Shown: in pieces, positions 53,613 through 61,745 of the stretch
How positions within the stretch are numbered: the first letter of the stretch is position 1
Layout of the letters: each line of letters begins with the position of its first letter
Assembly (NCBI RefSeq): GCF_001695855.1
Contig: NZ_MBSS01000019.1
Coordinates: 1-64,000 of the forward strand
Source of the DNA: Ensifer sp. LC163
Lineage (GTDB): Bacteria > Pseudomonadota > Alphaproteobacteria > Rhizobiales > Rhizobiaceae
DNA: 64,000 nt
Reading direction: 5' to 3'
The notes under the pieces: model-generated
The model's input: the letters and a program-made list of their open reading frames with translations, nothing else
Databases searched by the model: none
What the model was told of the DNA's origin: nothing
Position numbers and translations under genes: made by a program

Positions 53613-55061
53613 CTATGCCGCGTCTGTGTTTCTCGAATGCCCTGAGACTTCCGCACCCGCGTCCCGCGGCAGGCCCAGAAAACGGAGGGCCGAGAGAATG
53701 CCAATCGTCGCGACGACAAGAAACGCCCAGCGGAAGTCGGCAAGGGCAGACGTTTCGCCGCCGCGCAGCGCCTGCGACAGGTTGAGAACGGCGGCGGCAA
53801 CGGCAACGCCCATGAGCATCGCCACCTGCTGGAGCATGCTCGACAGGGTCGAAGCCGAACTGCGCTGGCTTGCATTGATGTCGGCAAAGCCAAGGGTGTT
53901 GAGCGCGGTAAACTGCATCGAGCGGAAAAGCCCGGCTGCAAACAAAAGCAGAAGCGTCGGCAGCCTGGGCGTATCTGTCGATAGCGCTGCGCAGGCGCCG
54001 ATCGCCAGCGATGCGAGCAGGCCATTGCCGACAAGCACCGTGCGGAAGCCGAAACGGCGCAGCAACGGCGTCGTCACCGACTTCATCGCGAGATTGCCGG
54101 CGAAGTAGGCAAGTACATAAATGCCGGTCTGGATCGGGTCGAGGCCAAACCCGACCTGAAACAGCAGCGGGATCAGAAAAGGCGTCGCATTGATCGCGAC
54201 CCGGCAGGCGGTGCCGGCCGACAGCGTCGACATCGCAAAGGTCTGAACCTTCAAGGCGGAGAGATCGAGCAGCGGATTGGCGATCGCCTTGAAATGCCGT
54301 GTTGCCATGACCCCGGTGGCAGCACCCGTTGCCAGCAGCAGGACGATCGCCAGCGCATTGGCGGTGCCGTGCACGAAGGCTTCGAGGCCGGCCAGCACCA
54401 GCGTGAGGCCGGTTGACGACAGCAGGAAGCCCTTGACGTCGAGGCGGCGCGTCGCTTGCTCTCGCTGGTCCGGAACGAAGCGCAGCACAAGCGCAAGGCC
54501 GATCAGCCCGATCGGGATGTTGATCAGAAAATTCCAGTGCCAGCTGAACCACGCGGTGATGACGCTGCCGAGAAGCGGGCCGACGACCGGGGCGATCAGC
54601 GCCGGCCAGGTGATGAGCGCGATCGCGCCGACAAGCTCCGACTTGCGGGCGTTCTTCAGGACGATGATCCGGCCGACCGGCGTCATCAACGCGCCGCCGA
54701 TGCCCTGCACGGCGCGTGCGGCGATGAACTGGCCGAGGCTTCCCGACAATCCGCAAAAGAGCGAGGCGAGCGTGAAAATGGCGATTGCGACAAGGAAGAC
54801 GTTGCGCGCCCCAAAGCGGTCGCCGAGCCAGCCGGAGAGCGGAATGAAGGCTGCCATCGTCAGCATGTAGACGGTGATGCCGATGCTCATGGCGACGGGT
54901 TGCACGCCGAAGGAGATCGCCATCTGCGGCAAGGAGGTGATGACGATCGTTCCGTCGAGCATCTGCATGAAGAAGGCGACGGCGACGACGAGCGCGACGA
55001 TGCGGGAATGGCGGGTCGCAGATGCGCCGGATGCCTGCGTGCCGTTCGGGATCGCGGTCAT
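53613..55061 (-). CDS. MFS efflux transporter, DHA2 family (EmrB-like)
   Basis: 482 aa from the ATG at 55061 behind GGTGA, with about 14 hydrophobic helices, the DHA2 number. Motif D1 (L-D-G-T-I-V-I-T-S-L-P-Q) is in the first helix, motif A (G-W-L-G-D-R-F-G-A-R) follows helix 2, and motif C-like G-P-L-L-G appears in helix 5. It exports drugs or other compounds with protons. No membrane-fusion partner is adjacent. The neighbouring LysR relic may have been its regulator. Confidence 0.88.
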   Translation of the reverse strand: MTAIPNGTQASGASATRHSRIVALVVAVAFFMQMLDGTIVITSLPQMAISFGVQPVAMSIGITVYMLTMAAFIPLSGWLGDRFGARNVFLVAIAIFTLASLFCGLSGSLGQFIAARAVQGIGGALMTPVGRIIVLKNARKSELVGAIALITWPALIAPVVGPLLGSVITAWFSWHWNFLINIPIGLIGLALVLRFVPDQREQATRRLDVKGFLLSSTGLTLVLAGLEAFVHGTANALAIVLLLATGAATGVMATRHFKAIANPLLDLSALKVQTFAMSTLSAGTACRVAINATPFLIPLLFQVGFGLDPIQTGIYVLAYFAGNLAMKSVTTPLLRRFGFRTVLVGNGLLASLAIGACAALSTDTPRLPTLLLLFAAGLFRSMQFTALNTLGFADINASQRSSASTLSSMLQQVAMLMGVAVAAAVLNLSQALRGGETSALADFRWAFLVVATIGILSALRFLGLPRDAGAEVSGHSRNTDAA

Positions 55062-55381
55062 GTGGTCACCGCCGACCTGCGTTGCAAACAGGGATGCGGC
55101 CATCCGGCACGGGGGGAGGCGAGAGCGCGGCTGCAGTGGGGTGCGAAATCATCGGGATGCTTCAGAACTGATCACGGTTTTCCCGACCCGCACCTTGTCA
55201 GCGCGGATCGGCGAGAAAAAACGCAAGGCCGCCTTACGGATTGGCGTCGGCGTCCTTGTATGCCTCTCCAAACAGGCTTGTGTCGATCCATTTGTGGTAA
55301 TCGGCGGAGCCTTCGCGAAGTTTCGTCGTTCGACGATAGCAATGGGACCGCGTCTACCTGCCGCGCGGCAAACCTGACCCT

Positions 55382-55487
55382 ACTGCACACTTCCCTGAAT
55401 CGGATTCGATTTAGGGACAAAATTGTGCAGCAGATCAAAGTGTTACAGCGACCTTTGCGCGCCTGAACAGGCGCGCGGCGCTGTAGG
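55382..55487 (-). repeat. RIME-type mosaic palindromic repeat, copy 3
   Basis: Reads as the reverse orientation of the 15.3-kb copy: an AT-rich module (TGAATCGGATTCGATTTAGG) followed by TACAGCGACCTTTGCGCGCC and its partner GGCGCGCGGCGCTGTA (55444-55484). It occupies part of the 472-nt region between two same-strand genes, which otherwise holds no gene. Confidence 0.85.
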
Positions 55488-55533
55488 AATCTACGAGATG
55501 CCGTCCACCATTCGGCAGGGCACGCTGTTGCGG

Positions 55534-56160
55534 TCAGTTCGCAGCGAAGCAGTAAAATAGACCGTCGCCGCCCGTTCCCTTGAAGGCTTCCTGGGTGCAG
55601 CCGCCGCGCGTCGCATGCGACGCGTTCCAGGACTTGGCCTCGGCGCTTTCGTTCAGGCCGGTTCGGTCGCTGTGGCCGACGATGGCCGCGCCGTCGGTCC
55701 CGCCCAGGGTCCAGTTGCCGCAGGTTTCCGGCGCGGCAGTGCCGTCGGCCTTGGAGCCGGTGAGAATATCGTGACGGTTCGGCGTGTCGCCACGGCCGTT
55801 GATGACCTCGCCCTTCTCGTTAAGCGCGGTCTGCTTCGTGAGGTTGTTCTTGTCGCTATGCAGGGAGGCGACATCGTCGGCGATCTTTTCACCCTTGGCG
55901 TTGTACCAGGGGCCGGCGCCGATACGGTCCTTAGCGTTTTCCGCGTCGGTGGACAGGTAAGCCTTCCAGGTCTTGCCGGTCGAGCCGCTCGCCGAGGCGA
56001 GCGTGTTGCAATAGGCGTCGGCGCCGGCAAGGCCGCCAAGATCGCCGCCCTTGCCCGGATTGGCACTGGTGACGAAGAAACTCATTGTCGTGTCCTGGGC
56101 GTACGCCCCGACGACTGAACAGGCCAAAGCGGCCGCGACAAGTATAAGCCTACGTTTCAT
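55534..56160 (-). CDS. Secreted small protein (endostatin/lectin-like bacterial family)
   Basis: 208 aa from the ATG at 56160, preceded by GGGAGGAAACG. A cleavable signal peptide ends near A-Y-A-Q. The mature protein starts F-F-V-T-S-A-N-P-G-K-G-G-D-L-G-G-L-A-G-A-D, then has K-T-W-K-A-Y-L-S-T and R-I-G-A-G-P-W-Y-N-A-K-G, a pattern shared by many bacterial periplasmic or secreted proteins of lectin/endostatin-like fold. Four Cys occur after the signal peptide, probably in two disulfides. The function is unknown; carbohydrate binding is a guess from the fold. Confidence 0.7.
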   Translation of the reverse strand: MKRRLILVAAALACSVVGAYAQDTTMSFFVTSANPGKGGDLGGLAGADAYCNTLASASGSTGKTWKAYLSTDAENAKDRIGAGPWYNAKGEKIADDVASLHSDKNNLTKQTALNEKGEVINGRGDTPNRHDILTGSKADGTAAPETCGNWTLGGTDGAAIVGHSDRTGLNESAEAKSWNASHATRGGCTQEAFKGTGGDGLFYCFAAN

Positions 56161-56420
56161 GGCGTTTCCTCCCGGTGCGATTTGAACCGGATGAAGCCTA
56201 GGGGCAGCCAGGATCGGAGTAAAATCGAAATCTTGTGATCCGCCGCGACAGGCGTGTTCGCGATCTCCAAGCGACATTCCGGCCGGAGTGGTCGGCGCCG
56301 GCGGCCGCCGCCGAAAATGTATGAAGATAAGGCGCTGTTTGGGCGTAGAAAGGCGCTGGCGCTTGGGTCATGCCGGGCATGTGCCCGGATGACCGGAGGC
56401 AGCCTGCGCAAGAGACGGAC

Positions 56421-56522
56421 AACAGCGCCGCGCATCAAATATGATGCGCAAAGGACGCTGTAACGCTTTAAACTTGCTGCATAATTCCTTAAATCGATTC
56501 CGATTTAAGGAATTATGCAGCA
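56421..56522 (+). repeat. RIME-type mosaic palindromic repeat, copy 4
   Basis: Collinear with the 15.3-kb copy: ACAGCGCCGCGCATC with GATGCGCAAAGGACGCTGTA (56422-56462), then the AT-rich palindrome with CCTTAAATCGATTCCGATTTAAGG (56487-56510) flanked by TGCATAATT/AATTATGCA. Its arms are the most symmetric of the four copies. Confidence 0.85.
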
Positions 56523-56622
56523 GAGCGTTTCCGGTTCGCACGGAGCCGCGGAAACGCGCTATCTCTTTGTTCTGCGCATTTCCTGACGGAAAACCGCTTC
56601 GCACTTTTCCTGGAAATGCTCT
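56523..56622 (+). repeat. Rhizobial intergenic repeat, third type
   Basis: Directly abuts the preceding repeat. GAGCGTTTCC near the start is mirrored by GGAAATGCTC at the end, and GGAAACGC and GGAAAACCGC/GCACTTTTCC occur inside. Similar elements are dispersed in Sinorhizobium/Mesorhizobium intergenic regions. The two repeats fill most of the 475-nt gap between genes. Confidence 0.6.
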
Positions 56623-56635
56623 AATAAATCTCGGC

Positions 56636-56974
56636 TCAGTTCAGCCTGAGGTCGATGCCGGGGTGGAGCTTCTTGAGATTGGGCAGCGACTTCGACTGCC
56701 ACGGGATCTCGGAGGTTCCGCGTACCGTCAATTGCACGTTCGGCCGGTTGCGGGCCTCGATCGTCAGTTTTGCGAGCAGGTTGATCCCCGACGAGTTCAG
56801 GAACTGCAATTCCGCCAGGTCGATCGTCATGCGGTCGGGCTCGGCCTCAAGCACGCCCATGGCGAGCGAGAAGATCGGGGCATAAGCTTCTGTGCCGGGA
56901 AGCCGCATGGTTCCCTCGAAGTGGATGTCGTTGCCCTCGGACCAAACGCGGTAGTCCTCGTCCTTGATTTCCAT
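56636..56974 (-). CDS. Slr1659-like STAS-domain protein (anti-anti-sigma type)
   Basis: 112 aa from the ATG at 56974. Features of the Slr1659 group: E-D-Y-R-V-W near the start, [14 protein letters not shown] at 52-65 with Ser61/Ser62 at the usual phosphorylation site, and [10 protein letters not shown] near the end. It would cycle between a phosphorylated state (made by the kinase encoded 13 nt upstream) and a free state (made by the SpoIIE-type phosphatase). The target of the free form is not obvious. It is the last gene of the five-gene unit. Confidence 0.85.
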   Translation of the reverse strand: MEIKDEDYRVWSEGNDIHFEGTMRLPGTEAYAPIFSLAMGVLEAEPDRMTIDLAELQFLNSSGINLLAKLTIEARNRPNVQLTVRGTSEIPWQSKSLPNLKKLHPGIDLRLN

Positions 56975-56987
56975 ATTCACCTGCTCA

Positions 56988-57548
56988 TCAGTTCGAGATA
57001 TCGGGGACGGGGATCGAGGCATAGGTCTCGAGCGCAATGCCGCCGCCGTCGCTATTGGGTCCGAAAACCCACGCGAAACGAACGCCATAATCGCTCATGA
57101 GTGTTAATAGACCAAGTCCAGATCCGCTCTTGCCGGTGCCGATTGCGTTGGCTTCAATGCGTTCGATCAGGAGATCGCCCGGATCACCCGTGGTGATCTC
57201 GGACAGCAGATCCTGGAAACGCGCCGCAGTTTCGCCGTCGACCACGTTCGACACCTTCGCACGGAAATTGCTGTCGTCGATAGAGGCCTCGACGACGATG
57301 CCGCCCGCGGCACGGAACTTGACCGCGTTTTCGACCAGCTCATTCGTCAGATAGCCGATGTTGTGGCGGACTTCCTTGTAGGCATTTCGCGAGGCGCGGT
57401 AGCGCATGGCGATCAGCTCGGCGACAAAATCCGAGGCGATGGCGCAGTGTTTCCAGCTCAGGTTGAGCTGGCCGTCATAGAGGCGCAGCCGCGTCACGCT
57501 TTCGTTGGCACCCCTGGTCAGGTCCGCCGGTCCGTACAAAGTCGTCAT
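56988..57548 (-). CDS. Slr1658/SiaB-like HATPase, probable Ser/Thr kinase of the STAS protein
   Basis: 186 aa. The GHKL ATPase N-box is visible as [12 protein letters not shown] and a G-box as G-S-G-L-G-L-L, as in the SiaB/Slr1658 family of anti-sigma-like kinases. It should bind ATP and phosphorylate the STAS protein encoded immediately downstream. It lies 4 nt after the phosphatase gene and 13 nt before the STAS gene, so the three form a minimal partner-switching core in one mRNA. Confidence 0.85.
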   Translation of the reverse strand: MTTLYGPADLTRGANESVTRLRLYDGQLNLSWKHCAIASDFVAELIAMRYRASRNAYKEVRHNIGYLTNELVENAVKFRAAGGIVVEASIDDSNFRAKVSNVVDGETAARFQDLLSEITTGDPGDLLIERIEANAIGTGKSGSGLGLLTLMSDYGVRFAWVFGPNSDGGGIALETYASIPVPDISN

Positions 57549-57552
57549 CTAC

Positions 57553-59913
57553 TCACCTGTGTCTCATGACCACGAGGGTAATGTCGTCGTGTATCTTCTG
57601 CTTACCGATATGCGCCATCAAGTCCTCGATGATACCTGATTTAGCATCCTCGGCGCTGCATCCGTAAAATTGCCGGGCACTGTCGCAAAGCCGGTCGATG
57701 CCAAACAGTTCGCCCGCCGCGTTTTCTGCCTCCGTCACACCATCAGTGTGCAGGATAATCATGTCGCCGCGGGCAAAGGCGACTTCGCGGGTGGCGACAA
57801 AGCGCGAAATATCCGACTCCAGGCCGATCGGCAGGCCGAGGTCCAGCGTATCGATGCGCTCCACTTCATCGCCGTTGCGAACGACGATCAGCTCCTCATG
57901 CTGCCCGGAAAGCGTCAGGCGGGCGCCATCATAGTCGAGGAATGCGAGGGAAAGATGCTTGCCGGTGTTGGTGCGCACGATGTTCTTGTAGATCGCCCGG
58001 TTCAGGCGGTTCAGGAACTGGTTGGGATCCATGTCGCCGGCCTCCTGCAAGGCGCGGGCAACCGACTGCACCATCAGCATCAATACGCCGCTTTCAAGGC
58101 CGTGGCCGGTGACGTCGCCGATGCCGATCTTCAACCGTGCGCCATCGCGCAGGACATCGTAATAGTCGCCACCCACTTCGTCGGCGGGGCGCATATAGGC
58201 GGCAATTTCGAGATCCGCGATCTCGTCAAGCTCGCCCGCCTTCGGCAGCACCATCATCTGGATTTGCCGGGCGACCGCCAGCTCAGCGCCAAGGCGCAGG
58301 TTCTCGCTGCGCAGTTGCGCGTTCAGGGCGGAGATCTGCTGGTTGGCCTCTTCGATCTGCTTCGTGCGCTCCTCGACGAGATGCTCGAGGTTCTCGGTGT
58401 GGAAGCTGATCTCTTCGGCCATTCGATTGAAAGCTGTGCCGGCTTCGCCCACTTCGTCGCGCGTCGAGATCGGCACCCGGACCGAGTAGTCCTTCGCCTG
58501 GATACGCTTGGCGGCACCGGCAAGCGCACTGATGCCGGCGGTCACGCGCTTGGAGATGCCGAACACCGCCGCTGTCACGAAGAGCAAGGACGCAAGCAAC
58601 GCCAGGATCTGATAGGCGAGGATACGGTTGGTCGCTTCGGAAATACCGGCCTGTGCCGCAAACAGTGAGGCATAGATTTCCCGCTCCGGCACGACGATGC
58701 CGATCGACATGGTCTCGCGGCGCACCGGACCGGACACCCAGAAGTTCTCTGGCGCGAGCTGCTTCAGGAGAATGAGATAGGGGACCTTCTCACCGCCCTC
58801 GTCGAGCAGCACACGCTGAATGGTGCCGTCGGCGCCGAGTGGGAGGCCCGCGATCGCAGGCTGTACGCTGCGGCGCAGCGAGCGCTCCAACCCGGTGACG
58901 CCTTGTCCACCGGTGTCGCTCGACCGCTGCAGGCCGATCGCCTTTTCGCCGGCCGGGTTGATAGCAAGCACGTTACCGTCGGACATCGCCAGAAACCCGA
59001 AGCCACTGTCGCCGACTTTGACGCTTTCGACAACCTCGGCCAGCTGATCGAGCGTGATATCGGTTCCGGCCGCTCCGGCGACACCCTTGCGGTCGCGCGA
59101 CCACAGCGGCTGGAAGAAACTGACGATCAGTTTCCCCGTGGCGGCATCCGTATAAGGTGCCGTCTGGGTGGTATCGGCTGCAACGGGCCTGAGGCTCGGA
59201 TCCTTCGCCCATCCCTCCCAGGACTCGTAGAGGCCGGGGAAGAAGAAGTTCCAGAAGTTGGCCTCGTTGTGACCGGGGTAGAGACGGTCGAACGTCTGCG
59301 CCTGATCGGCATAGGGCGCCATCCGCAAGATCGGCCGCTCCTTTGGTCCGACGTAGTACATCTGCAGTTTGGAGCGGCCGTGCGCAAGCAGGGCGGGAGC
59401 AACCAGATCGAGAACGGCGCTGTTCTCGATATCGGTCTGCACCTCGGGTAGCGGCCGGTGGTCGGGGCCAAGGAGATAGCTCCAAACGCTCACGCTCGAG
59501 AGCGGTCCCGGAAGGTTCTGGGCCCACCCACCTTTGGGATCGTAAGCCACGGTAACGGATTCCGGTGCGTGCCGCGCCAGTGCCTCTCCGACGTCGGACC
59601 TGCGCACGGGGCGGTCGATCTGCGCCTGGAGCACGCCCGCGAGCGTGGCGACGTCGGCGTGAACCTGGCCGAGCAGAAGATCAACCCGCGCGCCCGTCGA
59701 TTCCGCGTAGGTGAGCATGTAATCTTCGTTTGCCTTTTGCAGGCCCTGTCCGACCTCCGTCGTCGCGTCGCGCGACAATCTTTGAACGTTCCAGAGCGCC
59801 AGGCCGCCTGTTACCAGGAGGTCGAAGAGCACGGCGCTGCCGACGACCAGCACGAACTTGGCGCGAAAGGATCTCAAACCGAACCGGGGACGTTGGACAT
59901 TGCTTTCGCTCAT
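57553..59913 (-). CDS. Membrane-bound SpoIIE/PP2C phosphatase with Cache and HAMP domains (SiaA-like)
   Basis: 786 aa. A signal-anchor helix (about 15-40) precedes a large periplasmic Cache sensor (about 45-420), then a second helix (I-L-A-L-L-A-S-L-L-F-V), a HAMP linker, a coiled coil (V-E-E-R-T-K-Q-I-E-E-A-N) and the PP2C domain from about 560. Acidic metal motifs are intact: E-V-G-G-D-Y-Y-D, G-D-V-T-G-H-G, L-H-T-D-G-V-T-E. It should dephosphorylate the STAS protein when the Cache domain binds its ligand. It overlaps the fusion gene by 4 nt (ATGA). Confidence 0.88.
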   Translation of the reverse strand: MSESNVQRPRFGLRSFRAKFVLVVGSAVLFDLLVTGGLALWNVQRLSRDATTEVGQGLQKANEDYMLTYAESTGARVDLLLGQVHADVATLAGVLQAQIDRPVRRSDVGEALARHAPESVTVAYDPKGGWAQNLPGPLSSVSVWSYLLGPDHRPLPEVQTDIENSAVLDLVAPALLAHGRSKLQMYYVGPKERPILRMAPYADQAQTFDRLYPGHNEANFWNFFFPGLYESWEGWAKDPSLRPVAADTTQTAPYTDAATGKLIVSFFQPLWSRDRKGVAGAAGTDITLDQLAEVVESVKVGDSGFGFLAMSDGNVLAINPAGEKAIGLQRSSDTGGQGVTGLERSLRRSVQPAIAGLPLGADGTIQRVLLDEGGEKVPYLILLKQLAPENFWVSGPVRRETMSIGIVVPEREIYASLFAAQAGISEATNRILAYQILALLASLLFVTAAVFGISKRVTAGISALAGAAKRIQAKDYSVRVPISTRDEVGEAGTAFNRMAEEISFHTENLEHLVEERTKQIEEANQQISALNAQLRSENLRLGAELAVARQIQMMVLPKAGELDEIADLEIAAYMRPADEVGGDYYDVLRDGARLKIGIGDVTGHGLESGVLMLMVQSVARALQEAGDMDPNQFLNRLNRAIYKNIVRTNTGKHLSLAFLDYDGARLTLSGQHEELIVVRNGDEVERIDTLDLGLPIGLESDISRFVATREVAFARGDMIILHTDGVTEAENAAGELFGIDRLCDSARQFYGCSAEDAKSGIIEDLMAHIGKQKIHDDITLVVMRHR

Positions 59914-61085
59914 AGTGGTTTGCGCCCGGACGCTGCCCAGATCGGCCAGCCTGCATAGCCCTTCGGATGCAGTGCCGCGAAGATGTGATCCCGGAAGCCC
60001 TGGCGAAAACGGTCGATGAATTCGGGTGCTTCGCCGTGTCTCACCGCCATTGCCGCAAACATCTTCTCCCAGCCGGCGATGACGTCGGCGAAATCCTGTG
60101 GGTCACCGTCCAGATTGGTGACCATGAAGGATTCGACCAGGATGTCGTCGAAGCCCGCGTCGGCGAGATAGCGCCGGCTCTTCGGCCCGAGCTCCACATC
60201 CATTTCGAAATGGCTCAAAAGCCTCGCGAGCTCATTGTAGGTCCATTGGATGCTTTGCGCCCGCGGCTCGCCAAGGCAGTGCGAGTTCTTTTCATTGGTG
60301 ATGTAGACGCGTCCGCCGGGTTTGCAGATCCGGTAGAGTTCCTTCAAGAGCAGGTCGGGTTCGTTGAATATCTGCAGCGAATGGCGGCAACTCACGAAGT
60401 CGAACTGATTGTCTTCGAGCAGCATTTCCGACGCATCGCCGTAGGTGTATTCGATATCGGTGACGCCGAAGTTGGAGGCGACTTCCCGCGCATAAGCAAG
60501 GCTGGCCTTGGAGTGGTCGAGGGCGACGATCCGCGCCGGCTGAAACTCCTTCTGTACGAGCACGGAGAAATCGCCGATGCCGCAGCAGATGTCGGCCATG
60601 GCGATGCCGGGCCGCATGCCGTGGCGCGGCAGGATGGTGCGCTCGTGGCGCCAGGTCATTTTCGTCTGCGCGCGGAGGATGGGAATGAAGCTCGTATCCT
60701 CGACAAAGCTCTGCCCGGGGTAGAAGGTCGAATCGTAGACCTCGACGGTAATCTGCGGTTCGATCTGGTTGAGATGTCCGAACATTCGCGTGGTCCAGCC
60801 GACGACGCTCGACGTCACGACAACCACGCGCAAGTCGGCGCGTGCGCGGCACGCATCGAGGGCAACCCGCACGAAACCGTGGAAGGCGGTGTTGTTCATC
60901 TGGATCAGGCGTTTCACGTCGACGTAGAGCACGCCGCGCACGTCGTCGATCGCCTGCCTGAGCATGGCAATGCTATCGGCGATCTCGTCGATCGACCTCG
61001 GCCGGATGACGCCGGCGAGCGAAAACACCTGGCTGTTGGCGTCGAACGCCACCTTGAAGTTTGGGGAAAGGCTCGCGACGCTCAA
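59910..61085 (-). CDS. STAS-like domain fused to a SAM-dependent methyltransferase
   Basis: 391 aa starting from TTG 61085, which overlaps the stop of the upstream gene (TTGA). Residues 1 to about 115 look like a STAS domain (F-S-L-A-G-V-I-R-P near 22, then D-V-K-R-L-I-Q-M-N-N-T-A-F-H-G-F, where N-T-A replaces the usual N-S-S-G). Residues about 155-320 form a class I methyltransferase with motif I A-D-I-C-C-G-I-G-D-F and F-D-F-V-S-C-R-H-S-L-Q. The substrate is unknown. Phosphorylation-type control of a methyltransferase through its STAS part is a reasonable reading of this fusion. Confidence 0.8.
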   Translation of the reverse strand: MSVASLSPNFKVAFDANSQVFSLAGVIRPRSIDEIADSIAMLRQAIDDVRGVLYVDVKRLIQMNNTAFHGFVRVALDACRARADLRVVVVTSSVVGWTTRMFGHLNQIEPQITVEVYDSTFYPGQSFVEDTSFIPILRAQTKMTWRHERTILPRHGMRPGIAMADICCGIGDFSVLVQKEFQPARIVALDHSKASLAYAREVASNFGVTDIEYTYGDASEMLLEDNQFDFVSCRHSLQIFNEPDLLLKELYRICKPGGRVYITNEKNSHCLGEPRAQSIQWTYNELARLLSHFEMDVELGPKSRRYLADAGFDDILVESFMVTNLDGDPQDFADVIAGWEKMFAAMAVRHGEAPEFIDRFRQGFRDHIFAALHPKGYAGWPIWAASGRKPL

Positions 61086-61600
61086 CTCACCAGCCCTTCC
61101 AGCGGCAGGTCGACGATCAGTGTCACTGCAGGCGACGTGTTTTCCTCGATGCGGATGCGCGCATCGAAGTTGATGGCGAGATCAAGAAGGATGGATTCGC
61201 GGCTGGGCGCCATGTCGGTGGAGATGGCATCGAGATAGCGGGAATGCGCATCGCTGCGATCGATCTTCGACACGGCCTCGCGGTAGAACGGAACCTGTCC
61301 GGGCGGGCAGGGAAACGTGATCTGAACCCGTTCCGTCGGCCCGTTTCGATAAATCGCCAGGCCGATTTGACCGCTGGAGGAGCCGCCGCGGAAGGAAACT
61401 TCGAGCAGTTCGTTGAGCGCGGACGAAAAGAAGTTCGAATGACGCACCGGATCAGCCCTGCTGTGGCTGATCATGCGGGCCAGATAAGTAGAGAGATGGT
61501 CGCAATGCTGCCACTCTGAAAGAAACGTGCCCATCTCCATTTCAAACTGGAGCAAGGGCTCGAAAATCGCGTCAGCTGGAACACTGTTACCGACATCCAT
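61082..61600 (-). CDS. Degenerate HATPase-like regulatory protein
   Basis: 172 aa from the ATG at 61600 (GGAGG 11 nt upstream; ATG 61618 is an alternative). An N-box-like S-A-L-N-E-L-L-E-V-S-F is visible, but no convincing G-box follows. The second half has L-D-L-A-I-N-F-D-A-R-I-R-I-E-E-N-T as in two-layer ATPase-like folds. It is the first gene of the partner-switching operon and is coupled to the STAS-methyltransferase gene. It may bind that STAS domain without phosphorylating it. Confidence 0.6.
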   Translation of the reverse strand: MDVGNSVPADAIFEPLLQFEMEMGTFLSEWQHCDHLSTYLARMISHSRADPVRHSNFFSSALNELLEVSFRGGSSSGQIGLAIYRNGPTERVQITFPCPPGQVPFYREAVSKIDRSDAHSRYLDAISTDMAPSRESILLDLAINFDARIRIEENTSPAVTLIVDLPLEGLVS

Positions 61601-61745
61601 GCTGCTTTTTTCCTCCATCTGTGGAACTTTGCCACGGCCCACAGGCACTTCTAAACTGATTTGCAAGGCACGCAAACTTCGAAGCGGTCCGGGCGGTTCT
61701 TGCGCCGGCGGCCGATCCGACCCGGTAGCATCGCTCCCTGCTTTG

